DNA of 45,718 bases from Ganoderma boninense. Its lineage: Eukaryota; Basidiomycota; Agaricomycetes; Polyporales; Polyporaceae. Made by a program: the position numbers and the translations under genes. Location: assembly GCA_002900995.3 (NCBI GenBank), contig PJEW03000019.1:75980-121697 (forward strand), in the 5' to 3' direction. This document shows positions 13,116 to 23,923 of the stretch, one piece after another. Position 1 is the stretch's first letter. Each line of letters starts with the position of its first letter. The notes under the pieces were generated by a model, which did not search any database, was not told the DNA's origin, and saw nothing but the letters and a program-made list of their open reading frames with translations.

Positions 13116-13762
13116 TTTTGTTACCGATAAAACCTACTTTTCAGATAAAAGAAAAGTAAGTATCTATTTTACGTCTTACTTTAAATTTCCACTAAAAATG
13201 TTTGAATTAAATAAATATCAAAGTTGAATTGAGATATAGAGACAGGGTTGTCTTAAAGTTCACCGATGAATGACTAATTTCTTTTAACTTCACAGAATTC
13301 AAAGAATAGTAAAAAACATATTTATTATTTTTGTGATGGTGATATAACCTTCCATAGTTTAATTTTCTAAAAATTTTTAAACTTATACCTAATAAAACAA
13401 AATATTAACATTAATTAATGAGAAGTTTCTCACAATGGATTTAGATTAACATCACCCCACACTTTGTGGAAACTAAATTAATCTTTAGTCCTTATATACA
13501 CAATAAGTAGTAGTTGTACTTTAAATATAAAAGTATCTTTCCATTAAAATATTATTTTATAAGGAGCCTTAAGCTTTATGAATTAATATACATATATAAC
13601 TATATTATTATACTATAAATATATCCTATTTATAGATATCTACTTTGTTTTATAGTAACAAGGATTTATCTTTATAAAATTTTTGTAAGGAATTCAAAAA
13701 AATTAAATTAAAAAAAAAAATATAACCAAAAAATGATAAAAAAAAAATAATAAACACACAAT
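13116..13762 (+). other. spacer upstream of atp6
   Basis: About 650 bases with no recognisable gene. A short hairpin-like ctacttttc...gaaaagtaag pair occurs near 13133-13160. The last 80 bases before atp6 are almost pure A. Confidence 0.4.
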
Positions 13763-14541
13763 ATGTTATTAAATACAAACCAATTAATGGTAAATTCACC
13801 ATTAGAACAATTTGAAGTTACTAATTTAATAGGAATAAATGCACCTATCTTAGGATATTTAAATATTACATTAACTAATTTAGGTTTATACTCTTTATTA
13901 GTTTATTTTTAATAATTGGAATACATTATGCTGGTAATAATGAAGTAAAATTAGTACCAAGTAAATGGTCAATTGTTTTAGAAAGTTTATATGCTAGTAT
14001 CCATTCAATGGTAAGAGAACAATTAGGTAAAGAAGTATACTTACCATTTATTTACTCAATCTTCTTTTTCATCTTAATAGCTAATTTAACTGGTAACATA
14101 CCTTATTCATTTACTATTACTACTTCTATTATAGTAAGTATTGGTTTCTCTTTCACTATTTTAATAGCAGTAACTATTTTAGGTTTAAGTATTCATAAAT
14201 TACACTTCTTTTCATATTTTGTACCATCTGGAACACCTTTAGCTTTAGTACCTTTATTAGTATTAATTGAATTAACTAGTTATTTAGCTAGAGCTTTCTC
14301 TTTAGGTATCAGATTATTTGCTAATATGGTTGCCGGTCACACTTTAATGAAAATTTTAGCAACATTCTTATATCAAATGTGTTAATGCTAGTTTCATTGT
14401 ATTGTAGCTATATTAACTTTAATTCCATTTACTTTATTCTTGGCTATTATGACATTAGAATTAGCAGTATCTGTAATTCAAGCTTATGTATTTACAATTT
14501 TAACATGTTCTTACATTAAAGATTCAATTAATTTACATTAA
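13763..14541 (+). CDS. atp6: ATP synthase subunit a (three frameshifts in this sequence)
   Basis: Atp6 is the membrane subunit of F1Fo ATP synthase that forms the proton half-channels beside the c ring. The ATG at 13763 starts MLLNTNQLMVNSPLEQFEVT. The conserved region LARAFSLGIRLFANMVAGHT (about 14287-14343) carries the essential arginine. The C-terminus ELAVSVIQAYVFTILTCSYI is normal. The frame breaks near 13905-13911 (one T short in a T run) and twice near 14380-14415. Restoring single bases gives the expected protein, so sequencing error is likelier than a pseudogene. A partial, reversed second copy exists at about 36535-36680. Confidence 0.88.
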
Positions 14542-14612
14542 TCTTAAAACTGTATTCAGTCTTTATATTCATTATTCATTTTTAATAAATCAGAATATAA
14601 ATAAAGTTAAAG

Positions 14613-14660
14613 AAGGGGAAAGTATTTAATATAACAACAATTATTATATTTCCCCTTTAA
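14613..14660 (+). terminator. hairpin downstream of atp6
   Basis: An aaggggaaa arm near 14613 and a tttcccctt arm near 14649 can pair around an AT-rich loop. The second arm is one of the C-rich motifs that follow genes in this window. A role in 3' end formation is an inference. Confidence 0.35.
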
Positions 14661-14787
14661 TTATGTATAGTATCATAATAATAAATCTAAATTTAATCTA
14701 TTAATAGAATTACTCACAATTTTCTACTCTGACGACTTCTATTACTATTAATACTAAAGAAATATTGGATAATTAATAAAAAAATAA

Positions 14788-14863
14788 TAAGATTGGTAAT
14801 TAAATATAGGAATAATGCTAGTTATTAAAACTAGAGTTTTCAGTTCAAATCTGATGTATCTTA
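14788..14863 (+). tRNA. tRNA-like sequence, unusual anticodon arm (TTA)
   Basis: TAAGATT pairs with TATCTTA as an acceptor, and TCAG-TTCAAAT-CTGA makes a T arm. The central stem CTAGT/ACTAG holds the loop TATTAAA, which would place TTA at the anticodon position but lacks the usual U at 33. The D arm is poor. It may be a degenerate tRNA. Confidence 0.35.
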
Positions 14864-14972
14864 TCTAGCTTCAAAAAGCTAATTAATCCAAATTATAAAA
14901 CAGTTAATCCAGTATCAATGTTTTTGATATGTACTAACATATTTAAAATGTAATTAAATTAAAAAATCAATC

Positions 14973-16209
14973 ATGGAAAGAATCAAATTATACCAACAAA
15001 TAGTAGACTTGTTTCAAGGAGTAAATAATCAAGATAAAGACAAACAAGTTATAGTCCATCCTCAAGCTAATATAATGCAAGATCATATTAATGATTTAAT
15101 AAATAGACAAAATGAATTAAAATCTAATTTAGAAAAAGTAGTAGAAGAATTAGATCTTGAGGTGACTCCCTTAAATGAAGCATTTCCTATTTACAATCCT
15201 CAGGAAGAAATATTTCCAGTTAAAATCATTAAACACATTACAAATTTTTTCATTTAAATTAATCAAAAATTGATGAATTAAAAATAAGTGATAGTGTGGA
15301 TAATAATTTAATTAGTAGTGATACTATTATAAACACTGTAACCCCGGAAGTAAGTAATTCTGTTGCTTCTTTAATACACAATCTCCGCTTCGACCCTTGG
15401 GAGATTTAGGTTAAACTACTATAAATGAAATAATTGTTAATTTAAACCATTATAAATTTTCAATAATTGGTTTAGTTGATATTTACCCTGGTAAAATTAT
15501 CAGTGCAGGGTTCATATACACTAGTATTGTTAATACTTATGCAAAAATGGTTTATCCATTATCTTATTTAAACAAATGACCCCAACAAAGCCATTAATTA
15601 TGGTTGAAAGACAGAAGAGTAAAATTAACAAGATTTATGCTAGGTCCAGCGCCTGCTATAACTATGTTATTAATTTTAATTACTCAAAAATCAGTATTTT
15701 ATGCCATCACCATCAAAGATGTAGAGGTAAATATTCAAAAAAGTTTAATTACATTATTGTTATTTACACCTAAAGCTATAAAACGTATAAAAGGTCTTCA
15801 CTGTTACTCTACTTCAAATTTAAGTAATAATAATAATAACAATAAATTTAAAATTTTTATGGGTATATTATATATCTTAATATCTTTATTAAATTTTTCT
15901 GATTTAAATTCCTTATTGGTTTTATTAAGTGGTTTGACTGTAAAAGGATTAGTTAAATTTTATTGTATTATGACTAGTTTTTTTATATTTTCAAACTTAT
16001 TAAGTATATTTTTAATTATTTGATTTCACAAAAATTTAATTAAAGTACCTTTGTATTTACCTTTATTTATATTAAATTGATTAAATACTATCAAATATAA
16101 AAGTTCAAAGAAAGTAATCCGAATTTTTTTAGATTCTTTAGTAAAAGACACGGTAGTTCATTTCTTTTGTTTAATTCTCATTTCTTTTTTATCTAGCTAT
16201 CTATTATAA
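14973..16209 (+). pseudogene. broken unknown membrane ORF
   Basis: An open frame at 14973-15257 encodes a charged, helical segment (DLINRQNELKSNLEKVVEEL). Further pieces continue in other frames: a polar stretch at about 15260-15400, and hydrophobic segments from about 15420 to TAA at 16207-16209 (KFSIIGLVDIYPG, FMLGPAPAITMLLILIT, YCIMTSFFIFSNLLSIFLII). The last piece needs TGA as Trp at 16021 and 16078. Stops at 15595 and near 15412, and a GC-rich palindrome at 15381-15405, interrupt it. The ending has two spans around a basic loop, as in the ORF at 9682, but the sequence match is weak. A cccccta motif follows at 16257. Confidence 0.5.
15381..15405. repeat. short GC-rich palindrome
   Basis: ATCTCC and GGAGAT flank a GC-rich centre in otherwise AT-rich DNA, giving a 25-base hairpin-like cluster inside the broken ORF. 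It resembles mobile GC clusters known from fungal mitochondria, but this is only an analogy. Confidence 0.4.
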
Positions 16210-17052
16210 AATAAGGGGTGTGATACTAATCATAGTTTTATTTTTTTTAGTTATTTCCCCCTATTTTATAATCTTTTTAAACAAATGTAGCAAATAAAAA
16301 TAAATGTTAGTAAAAAAAACAAAAACAATTCTTTAAAATTAAAATGTAAAAAAAAAAAAAATAGTGCATTTTCTATAAATATAATTGATTTAAATATTTA
16401 ATAAAAATAAATAATTATCAAGAAACATTTTCTTTGAATAATAATATTTAGAAAAATATTTTTCTAGGTTTTTTAATCATAAAATAGTTTGGCTATTTAA
16501 TTAAAGTACACACTGTTATTGGTAAAAAAAAACAAAAATATAAATCTATTTACTATCTTTAAAGTTAAAGATTTTTATAGTTGAATCATTTGTTCTTTCA
16601 TTATAAATTATAATGGAAATATAAAATAGGATGTACAAGTATTGTATTGATAATAAAATATCTTTAAAAATATAATGACTAAAAATAAAATAAAACGATT
16701 ATAGTCAAAACTATAGCAATAGGTTAAAAATTTTACCCTTAACTATTAATTAAAATGGGATAATTATCATTTTTAATTAAGGGAAAAAAAACAAAACAAA
16801 ACAAAACAAAAATTTAATTTTTTTTTTTAGAAGTACGTTAAAATAGATTTTTAACTTTAATTATAAAATAACCTTTTTAATAAGTAGAAAAATAAAGATA
16901 ATTGGTATTGACAAATGGTTCAACATTAAATGAAAGAGTCATATATTTTCTATTTAGTAAAATATAAATATTAAAAAATTATATCAATCTATCATTTATT
17001 ATTTATAATTTAAATACAAATAAATCAAATAATTATTCTTTTATAAAAAAAA
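16210..17052 (+). other. AT-rich region before rnl
   Basis: No gene is recognised in these 840 bases. There is a C-rich motif at 16257-16262 and a simple (aaaac)n repeat at about 16787-16810. Long A and T runs make the region prone to assembly error. Confidence 0.45.
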
Positions 17053-17072
17053 AATCGATAAAAGTATCGATG
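17053..17072 (+). other. hairpin at the 5' side of rnl
   Basis: ATCGATA and TATCGAT are separated by aaag, giving a perfect seven-pair hairpin just before the first recognisable rnl text. It may mark the rRNA 5' end or a processing site. Confidence 0.35.
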
Positions 17073-19434
17073 ACAATATAGTAATAACATCAAACAGTAA
17101 TTCAAAGGGGTTATTAAGGAAAAACTAGCAAATTTATAAAAAAGGAGGGCACAAGTCCAAAAGCCACAATTTACCGAAAGGTGATCAAGTTTCATTAGAT
17201 TTATTTAATGTTGACAAAGAATGTAGGCGATCCTAAGGGAAACCTTTATATTTAAACTTCCCGAAGTAAAACATTTCATTAGGGAAAGGAAAGGAAATCA
17301 ACCGAGACTCCGAAAGTAATGGCGAGTGAAATCGGACCAGCCTTTATTTTTAAAAATAAATTTAACAAAAATACACACCAGAAACCAAAGAAGGTAAAAT
17401 AGTCCTGTATGTTAAATCTTTTTAAATTAATGTTTAAATAAGTATTATTAAATTAAAATTTATTTAAATAATGAGTACGACGAGAGTGAACTTGTCGGAA
17501 TATAGGGGAACCATCCTCTAAGGCTAAGTATTTATAAATTTAGCGATAGTGAAAAGTACCGTGAGGGAAAGTTTGAAATAGTTATGTATTTTTAGACATA
17601 AATGAAATAGTTGAATTAGTAACTCTATAAGCAGTCGAAATTTATAATTATAAATGACGGCGTACCTTTTGCATAATGGGTCAGCAAGTTAATAGGAGTA
17701 GCAAGGTTAAAAGCCTTAGTGAAAGCGACCACACTAACTAGCTAAAAGTATTTTTAATTTCATAGATATTAAGAATAGGGTATCCTTCATAGTCATAAGG
17801 CTAAGAAGTTAAATATTTTCTAGGTGTATAGTGATGGATAAGTTACTTCTATTAGACCCGAAGCTAGGTGATCTTCCTAAGACCAGATTATAATGGATGA
17901 TCGAACGGGTGAATGTAGCAAAATTCTCCGAAGAGTTTTAGGAAGCGGTGAAATGCCAATCTGACCTAGTGATAGCTGGTTTTCTACGAAACATATGTAA
18001 GTATGACATCTAAACAAAATTTATGGTGGTACAGCACTGAGTTCCCAACTATTTCTTTTTTTTTTAAAAGAAAAGTTTAGGTTGCGGGGACGTCGAAAAT
18101 CTTACCAATGGAAGAGAATCTCGGAATGACATAAATTGATGTTAGATATTCAGACTGCTCATGCGAAGTTGGGTAGTCAAGACGGAAACAGCCGAGAACA
18201 CGAAACAAGGTCCCAAATGATTTTTAAGTGAAATGAAGGAAGTAATATATTGAATGCAGCTGTAAAGTGAGCCTGGTAGTCGCTATCTTTTAATAAACGT
18301 AATGTAACAACGTAGCAGCCTTATACAATAGAATATTACACCAAAAATTTAACGGGTCTCAAAAAATCAACCGATATCGTGTTTATTTTGAATAATAAAA
18401 TTTTTAATATTCAATATATAGGTAGTAGAACATTCAGTATACTGATGATAAAACAGTGTTTCATTGTTTTTAGGTCACTGAAGAGAGAATGCTGACATGA
18501 GTAACGTAAAAAGAAGTTATAATACTTCTCGCCGAATACGAAAGGGTTTTAAGGAAAGGTTAAACCACCTTATGTTAATGCGGCCTCTAAGGAATAAAAC
18601 CAAAGTTTTGTCTGATGAGTATGAATTAGAAAGTCCATTTTTAATAAAATTTAAAGGGACCAGGAAAATAATATATTCTTAACTACCGTACCCTAAACCG
18701 ACACAGGTTCGTAAGTAGAGTATACTAAGGCGTAGAGCTAAAAGTTGTTAAGGAACTCGGCAAGTTCTCCTNNNNNNNNNNNNNNNNNNNNNNNNNNNNN
18801 NNNNNNNNNNNNNNNNNNNNNNNNNNNNNNNNNNNNNNNNNNNNNNNNNNNNNNNNNNNNNNNNNNNNNNNGACCCTATGCAGCTTTACTGTAGTTAGCT
18901 ATCATATTGATCTACAACAACCTTAGTTAATAGTAATTAGGGATGTCGATTGACGTAAGATGGAATACCTTCTGACTTTGGTTGGGTTAATATTTACCTT
19001 TTTAAGTCGTATATCATATATGACTCAAATTTTTCTTTTGTTTATTATATTCGTATTCTGTTATATAGTGTTATATGGTATGGAGCTTATAAGGGATAGG
19101 TGGCTAATTGGCAGTTTGACTGGGGCGGTCGTCTTTGATAAAGTAGCAAAGTACATCCAAAGATATTTATTTATTATAAGCAATCTTTTTTTAAGATACT
19201 AACTAAAAAATCATAGTATCTATATAAACTATGATAAATATAATTTATTATATTTTTATTTAACTTAAGGTATAGCTAGAAAATTGAATGGAAATCAATC
19301 AACCAGTGTGAAAGGTTGTAATCGGCGTAATGGCGGAAAGCATGCCTAACTGAAAGACTTAGAAGTCGACCAGATACGTAAGTAGGGCATAGTGACCCTT
19401 CGCTATATTATGGAATAGACGGGGATCAATCGAT
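17060..19434 (+). rRNA. rnl: large subunit rRNA, exon 1 (5' end approximate, contains gap)
   Basis: Domain I is recognised by aaggaaatcaaccgagactc followed by cgaaagtaatggcgagtgaa near 17290-17330. Later domains are marked by ctgacctagtgatagctggt (about 17960), gaatgctgacatgagtaacg (about 18488), accgacacaggttcgtaagt (about 18698) and, after the gap, gaccctatgcagctttactg (18872) and agtttgactggggcggtcg (about 19115). Apparent reading frames inside, such as 18497-18682 and 18960-19202, are chance. The 5' end is a guess; the 3' end of the exon is T434 of the 19000s, at the intron site. Confidence 0.88.
18772..18871. other. assembly gap (100 N) inside rnl
   Basis: The flanking text matches the LSU before and after a missing segment of the domain IV region and the start of domain V. 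In E. coli numbering the missing rRNA would be several hundred bases, far more than 100. The N run is therefore a placeholder and could also hide an intron, as this region is a common insertion target. Confidence 0.9.
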
Positions 19435-20692
19435 AAAATAAAATAAAAAAAAAGTTTATGTTTCACCGTAAGTGTGCCCCTGGGGCCCTCAAAACTTAGA
19501 ATTGGTTTAAATGGTGGTATCTTCATCTAAGTTGAGGAAAAATAAGAATTCCACTATTCTATTTTAATATAAAATAGAGCATGCTTAGACACTTACAAAA
19601 AAAAATAAAAATGAATTAAAAATGAAAATAATAAGCGAAAACAACTTAAATATGAATTTTTGTTAAACTTATCTTTAAATAAATCTGGTATCTATCTAAT
19701 TACTAATTTGGTTAACTGTAAAAAGTATGTAGGAAGTTCTGTAGTTTTAAAAAGAAGAAGATTTAAAGAATATTCAAATCCTCTGTATATTACTAGAAAT
19801 TTAAAAAAAGGTAATAGTAAACTACTTAATGCTCTTTTGAAGTATGGTTACCTTAATTTTGAATTTAAAATATTAGAAACTATTGAGTTTTTACCTTCTA
19901 ATACTAAATCAGAAAGAAGAACATTACTCTTGGAAAGAGAACAATATTATATTGATGAAATTAAACCAGAATATAATATTAATCTAAAGGCTGGTAGTAA
20001 CTTCGGAAGAGTTTTTTCTCCCCGCCTGCGGCACAGAAGTTAGAAAAAAAATGAGTTTGGCTAAAACAGGAAAACCTGGAAATAAAAAAGGAGCTGTTTT
20101 ATCACCAGAATCAAGAGCTTTATTTAGAGAGAAAAGTGGAAAGGCCAAAGGTGTAGCAATGCTAAATGAAAATAATAAAGTATTAAGTTATTTTAAATCT
20201 ATTCAATTAGCTAGTGAAGCCACAGGAATATCTAGAATTAGAATAAGTAGATGTGCCAGAGGTATTAGAAAAGAATTAAGAGAAAACGGAAAAGTATTTA
20301 AATTTCAATATTGTGATCTTTAATCATAATTTTTACTACTTTAATTTATTTAGTAGCTTTTGTCGCTTTAATTAGCAATAATTAAAAGAAAAAATTGGGT
20401 TAATTTCAAGGATATCTCTATCTCCCTTTAGTTCCTATCTCCCATCTATGGTGAAAGGTGAAAAGGGGAGGGAGACAATTTGAAGCGAAGCTGCTATTAA
20501 CTGTACTTTAATTTTTGTATAAGCAAAAATAAGTATAATAGTAGAACGTTCAACGACTAGTGGGTGAGTTCAGTTAGCAATAATCCCACCACGAACGCCC
20601 TTCAACTAGTCTGTAATAGTTGATGACATAGTCTGAACCGTTTAGTGATAAATGGATACTTAAGATAAAGAGCTTAAGTGATAACAAAATTG
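19435..20692 (+). other. rnl group I intron 1
   Basis: Joining caatcgat to aaaagttacgctagggataa restores the universal LSU sequence, with exon U at 19434 and intron G at 20692. By hand count this is after E. coli position 2431. The 3' core has ttcaacgactagtgggtgag, a gatgacatagtctgaac segment and a final gataacaaaattg, nearly shared with rnl intron 3. Confidence 0.82.
19660..20323 (+). pseudogene. GIY-YIG homing endonuclease, split by a frameshift
   Basis: The first part (19660-20043) has GIYLITNLVNCKKYVGSS, the arginine region, LLKYGYLNFEF and EREQYYID, which together make a complete GIY-YIG catalytic module. The frame is broken near 20019-20050 by a GC-rich insert (ccccgcctgcggc). It resumes at 20051-20323 with EVRKKMSLAKTGKPGNKKG and a NUMOD1-like end (FKSIQLASEATGISRIRISR). 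Apart from the insert the gene looks whole. It either encodes a truncated nuclease or is inactivated by the insert. Confidence 0.8.
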
Positions 20693-20761
20693 AAAAGTTA
20701 CGCTAGGGATAACAGGCTGATAGCTGGTGAGAGTACACATTGTCCCGGCTGTTTGGCACCT
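20693..20761 (+). rRNA. rnl: large subunit rRNA, exon 2
   Basis: A 69-base exon with gctagggataacaggctgat and tgtttggcacct, part of the peptidyl transferase centre (helices around A2451). It ends at U20761 at the second intron site. Confidence 0.9.
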
Positions 20762-21087
20762 TAAATACATTGGGGAATATAAATAGAAATATGTATATAG
20801 AAATTGGCTATATGCTGAAACACCCTAAAGCTTTAAGTACTCATTTATTTTAAATAATAAATTGTAATAATCTTAATGATTGGGCAATCAGCAGGGAAGT
20901 TACTTATTTAGGTTATAGCAACTGTAAAATTTGTAACCCCTCAACGACTACACGCCAACATCCAGTAGCTACATAAAGGTATTCTTATGCTGGATGAAGA
21001 TATAGTCTAATCTTAATTGAAAATTTAAGCTCTCAATCCTATTAATAATAAAGGTAAGAGGGGTGTATATTTTATATACTAATATTG
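20762..21087 (+). other. rnl group I intron 2 (short, no ORF)
   Basis: Joining ggcacct to cgatgtcgactc restores the LSU, so the intron sits after E. coli U2500. At 326 bases it is a minimal group I intron. A conserved core is visible: aatcagcagggaa near 20886, ctcaacgactacacgcc near 20940 and gaagatatagtctaat near 20997. No endonuclease remains. Confidence 0.82.
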
Positions 21088-21171
21088 CGATGTCGACTCA
21101 ACCTATCCTCCGGGGGTAGAAGCTTGGAAGGGTTCGGCTGTTCGCCGATTAAAAGGTTACGCGAGTTGGGT
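21088..21171 (+). rRNA. rnl: large subunit rRNA, exon 3
   Basis: An 84-base exon with cgatgtcgactcaacctatc, ggttcggctgttcgccgatt and acgcgagttgggt, corresponding to E. coli about 2501-2584. It ends in U21171. Confidence 0.9.
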
Positions 21172-22240
21172 TTAATAATTAACAAGTAATAACGACTTGT
21201 ATAAATAATCATGTTAATAAAACAGCGTATATATAACATATTAAAAGAGTATGTAATAAATTAATTACATATGTTAGACACTATCAAAATAAAAATTAAA
21301 ATTTATATGGAAAACAGTAATACTTTACCAAAACATCTTCATGATGTTTTAATTGGATTAATGTTGGGGGACGGTTATTTATATAAAACTTCTCAGACAA
21401 GTAACAGTAGATTTGAGATGAGTTTTGGAACTGATAGAGTAAGTTTTGCTGAATGGGTAGCTAATCTATTTAAAGATTATTCTAATACTGGAATTATAAA
21501 AATTTATTATAAAAAAGGTACACCTTTCTCTAAATTTAATTATAGATTCAAAACTAAAACATTACCATTATTTAATGATTACCATGATCTTTTTTATGTA
21601 AAAAATAATGTCACTTTGAAATATAAAAAAGTAGTTCCTTCTAATATTAATTCTTTAATGAATCCAGTTGTTTTAGCTTATTTGTTAATGTCTGATGGTA
21701 ATTTCGATAAATCTAGAAATAGAATTAGAATTTATACCAATAGTTATTCAAAAGTAGAAGTGGAAAGATTAGCTAAATCTATTCAATCTAATTTAGATAT
21801 TTATGTTGGTGTAATGCATGATAGAAAGGACCAATGGATTTTAACAATAGGAGCACTACAATTAGATAAATTAAGAGATATTGTAAAATCTCATTTTGAA
21901 CCTAGCATGTTATATAGAATCGGAATTTAACATAATGATTTATACTACATTATTATATTATAATAAGCCCCCTTATACCAAGGTTGGTTTAAGGAAAACC
22001 GGATAAATTGCAAGGAAAACTTTAATCTTAAAGTCAATTTGCAGCCAAAGCTTGCATAAAGTGAAAAATATTTTATGTATTTTTATATCAAGAAGGTTCA
22101 ACGACTAACAGGTGAGTATCACTAACAATAAACCTGACACGAAAATCCGGCGTTAATAAAACAAATTAACGATGACATAGTCTGAACAGTGGCGTGAGTT
22201 ACTGAGATAGAGTTTAAATTACTCTATGATAACAAAATTG
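21172..22240 (+). other. rnl group I intron 3
   Basis: Joining gagttgggt to ttaatacgacgtgagtcag restores the LSU, placing the intron after E. coli position 2584 by hand count. Its 3' core (ttcaacgactaacaggtgag, gatgacatagtctgaac, gataacaaaattg) is very close to rnl intron 1. Confidence 0.82.
21271..21930 (+). CDS. LAGLIDADG homing endonuclease in rnl intron 3
   Basis: A 219-residue protein with motif 1 VLIGLMLGDGYLY near residue 27 and motif 2 VVLAYLLMSDGNFD near residue 133. This layout is the LAGLIDADG_2 type, the group that includes I-SceI-like LSU intron enzymes. The frame is intact with ATG at 21271; an internal Met (near residue 13) is an alternative start close to the domain. It probably cleaves intronless rnl genes at the intron 3 site. 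Confidence 0.87.
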   Translation: MLDTIKIKIKIYMENSNTLPKHLHDVLIGLMLGDGYLYKTSQTSNSRFEMSFGTDRVSFAEWVANLFKDYSNTGIIKIYYKKGTPFSKFNYRFKTKTLPLFNDYHDLFYVKNNVTLKYKKVVPSNINSLMNPVVLAYLLMSDGNFDKSRNRIRIYTNSYSKVEVERLAKSIQSNLDIYVGVMHDRKDQWILTIGALQLDKLRDIVKSHFEPSMLYRIGI

Positions 22241-22615
22241 TTAATACGACGTGAGTCAGTATGGTCCCTATCTTCTGGAGGGATAAATAGTAAAAAGGGG
22301 CAGACCTTCTAGTACGAAAGGATCAATAGGCTGTGTTTCCCTAGTGTACCAATTGTAATTCTCTGTTTTTTAGTTTTTAAAAAAAGATTAAAGAAAGATT
22401 AAAGCATAGTTGGGTAGCCACAAACATGATAGATAAGCGCTGAATGAATATTAAGCAGGAAGCTATCCCCTAGATACTATCTTATTGATTATCATTTTAA
22501 TTAATATTTTTATTAATTTTCTTTTTAATCAATGTGAATAAGAAATAGAACATTTCTAAATAGGATGCAAATGAAAGTGCTGTAAAGTATTTAGTTTAGC
22601 ATTACTAATTTATTA
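22241..22615 (+). rRNA. rnl: large subunit rRNA, exon 4 (3' end approximate)
   Basis: It starts with ttaatacgacgtgagtcagt and contains the sarcin-ricin loop, agtacgaaaggatc near 22310. Domain VI follows (agataagcgctgaatgaata near 22430, aagcaggaagctatccccta). The 3' end near 22615 is estimated from a gtttagcattactaattta segment. Confidence 0.88.
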
Positions 22616-22837
22616 TAAAGACTGGATGTTATTAATTGTTTTTTAATATTAATAGAATACAAAATCTCAATAAAAAAAATAAGGGGGCCTATTTGTTCGC
22701 TTTTTAAATTAGGACACTGCCTTATGAAGGTTAAATTTCTTTTAAAAGTTGTAATAAGATATTAATGAGTGTTTACCTTTTATAAAAATTTAATTTTTTA
22801 ACTTTACCCTAAGAAAGAAAAATTAAAAAAAAAATAT

Positions 22838-22907
22838 AGAATTATGTTTACAGTTGGTCCCTGTAGTAAATTTAATTTATAGTAAGGTTCGATTCCTTCT
22901 TAATTCT
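22838..22907 (+). tRNA. tRNA-like sequence, identity uncertain
   Basis: AGAATTA pairs perfectly with TAATTCT, and AAGG-TTCGATT-CCTT is a perfect T arm. Between them a strong hairpin TACAG-TTGGTCC-CTGTA occupies the D-arm position. The expected anticodon arm (GTAAA-TTTAATT-TATAG) pairs poorly. Either it is a degenerate tRNA or it has an atypical fold. Confidence 0.4.
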
Positions 22908-22920
22908 AGTCAAAATTAAA

Positions 22921-22989
22921 ATTACTTAGTTTAATGGTAGAACATCATTCTTCTAAAATGTCAAATTAGGTTCTATTCCAAAAGAGAAT
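22921..22989 (+). tRNA. trnR: tRNA-Arg (anticodon TCT)
   Basis: The D arm GTTTAATGGTAGAAC and the anticodon arm TCATT-CTTCTAA-AATGT are typical of fungal mitochondrial tRNA-Arg(UCU). The acceptor stem has two mismatches and the T stem one. Confidence 0.7.
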
Positions 22990-23239
22990 GAAGATCAAAT
23001 GACTCCAAATAAAAACTAAATTGTTACAGTGTAAAAAAAAATAAATAAAAAAAAGGGTGTGTAAGTATCTTAATTCTAAAAATAAAATATGCTTACTATT
23101 AAATAAAAGGTTCTTAAAAATTTTAGATATAAACCTAAAAAAAATAAAAAATTAAATTAAAAAATCATCCTTAATATTTAAAGTAATAATGTATATATCA
23201 ATTAAATATCTGCTAAAAATCATTTAATTTTTAAATAAA

Positions 23240-23923
23240 ATGAAACAAAATTTGTTAAATTTCAATTTTACTATGTTTGATTTAAATTTTACAATCTTAG
23301 ATTTAGTTTTTTTTTTTACGATAGTTATTTCAATTATTTGAGTCATTCTTCATATGAGTGGAAAGGGTAAAAAAATAGGTAAAATTGGTAAAAAGGTAGT
23401 AACTGGTCTAGTTGGAATTGGCGCAGCTTTAAACCTAGGAGAAATAATTTTAGGGAATAAAGATAACTCTAGTCTAAAACTAGTCATCCCTACTCTAATC
23501 ACATCTCTCATCCAGATTCTACCAATTCTAGTGGTCATAATAGTGAAAGACCTAAAAACAGTTAAGTTATTTTTTTTTTCAATACAAAAGCTCATTTCAA
23601 CAACAGCATAGTTTTTTTTTTTAATCCTGGGGGTTTTTAGTTATTTAGGTAAAGATATTCCCCAAGAAGTTGAACCCTTATTTAATTTTACTTCAAGTGT
23701 TCTACTATTAACTATAGTAGCTTTTGGTGGTTTTATTAGAATTGTCTTATATTTTCTAAGTGTTTATTATATAGAAAAATATAATCTGTATGATAAATAC
23801 CCTAAGTATCAGAAATGGATTAGACAATTTGAAAAATATAGAGCATACTCAATTGTTTATGAAATTATTATTACTTGTTTTATATTTATAGCAATAATAT
23901 CTACATGTTTATATTTAATTTAA
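23240..23923 (+). pseudogene. unknown membrane ORF with frameshifts (family member)
   Basis: It starts with ATG 23240 and a membrane span (LVFFFTIVISIIWVILHM, needing TGA as Trp at 23339). A Lys/Gly-rich amphipathic stretch follows (GKGKKIGKIGKKVVTGLVGI). A polar linker then seems to continue in another frame (about 23475-23560), and poly-T runs near 23572 and 23613 shift it again. The C-terminal part (about 23632-23923) has two spans around YDKYPKYQKWIRQFEKYRAY, matching the YP loop of the 340-aa ORF at 9682. Function unknown. The indels lie in homopolymers and may be errors. A cccccttactg motif follows at 23976. Confidence 0.6.

Noticed and set aside
12705..13762. Possible mitochondrial RNase P RNA in the spacers around tRNA-Met
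   Set aside because: I could not find the conserved core segments of rnpB.
18497..18682. Open frame of 61 codons inside rnl
   Set aside because: The DNA is conserved LSU rRNA (gaatgctgacatgagtaacg and following). No protein is encoded.
18960..19202. Hydrophobic 80-codon frame (LTLVGLIFTFLSRISYM)
   Set aside because: It lies in rnl between the gaccctatgcagctttactg and actggggcggtcg segments and overlaps the latter. It is a variable rRNA region, not a gene.
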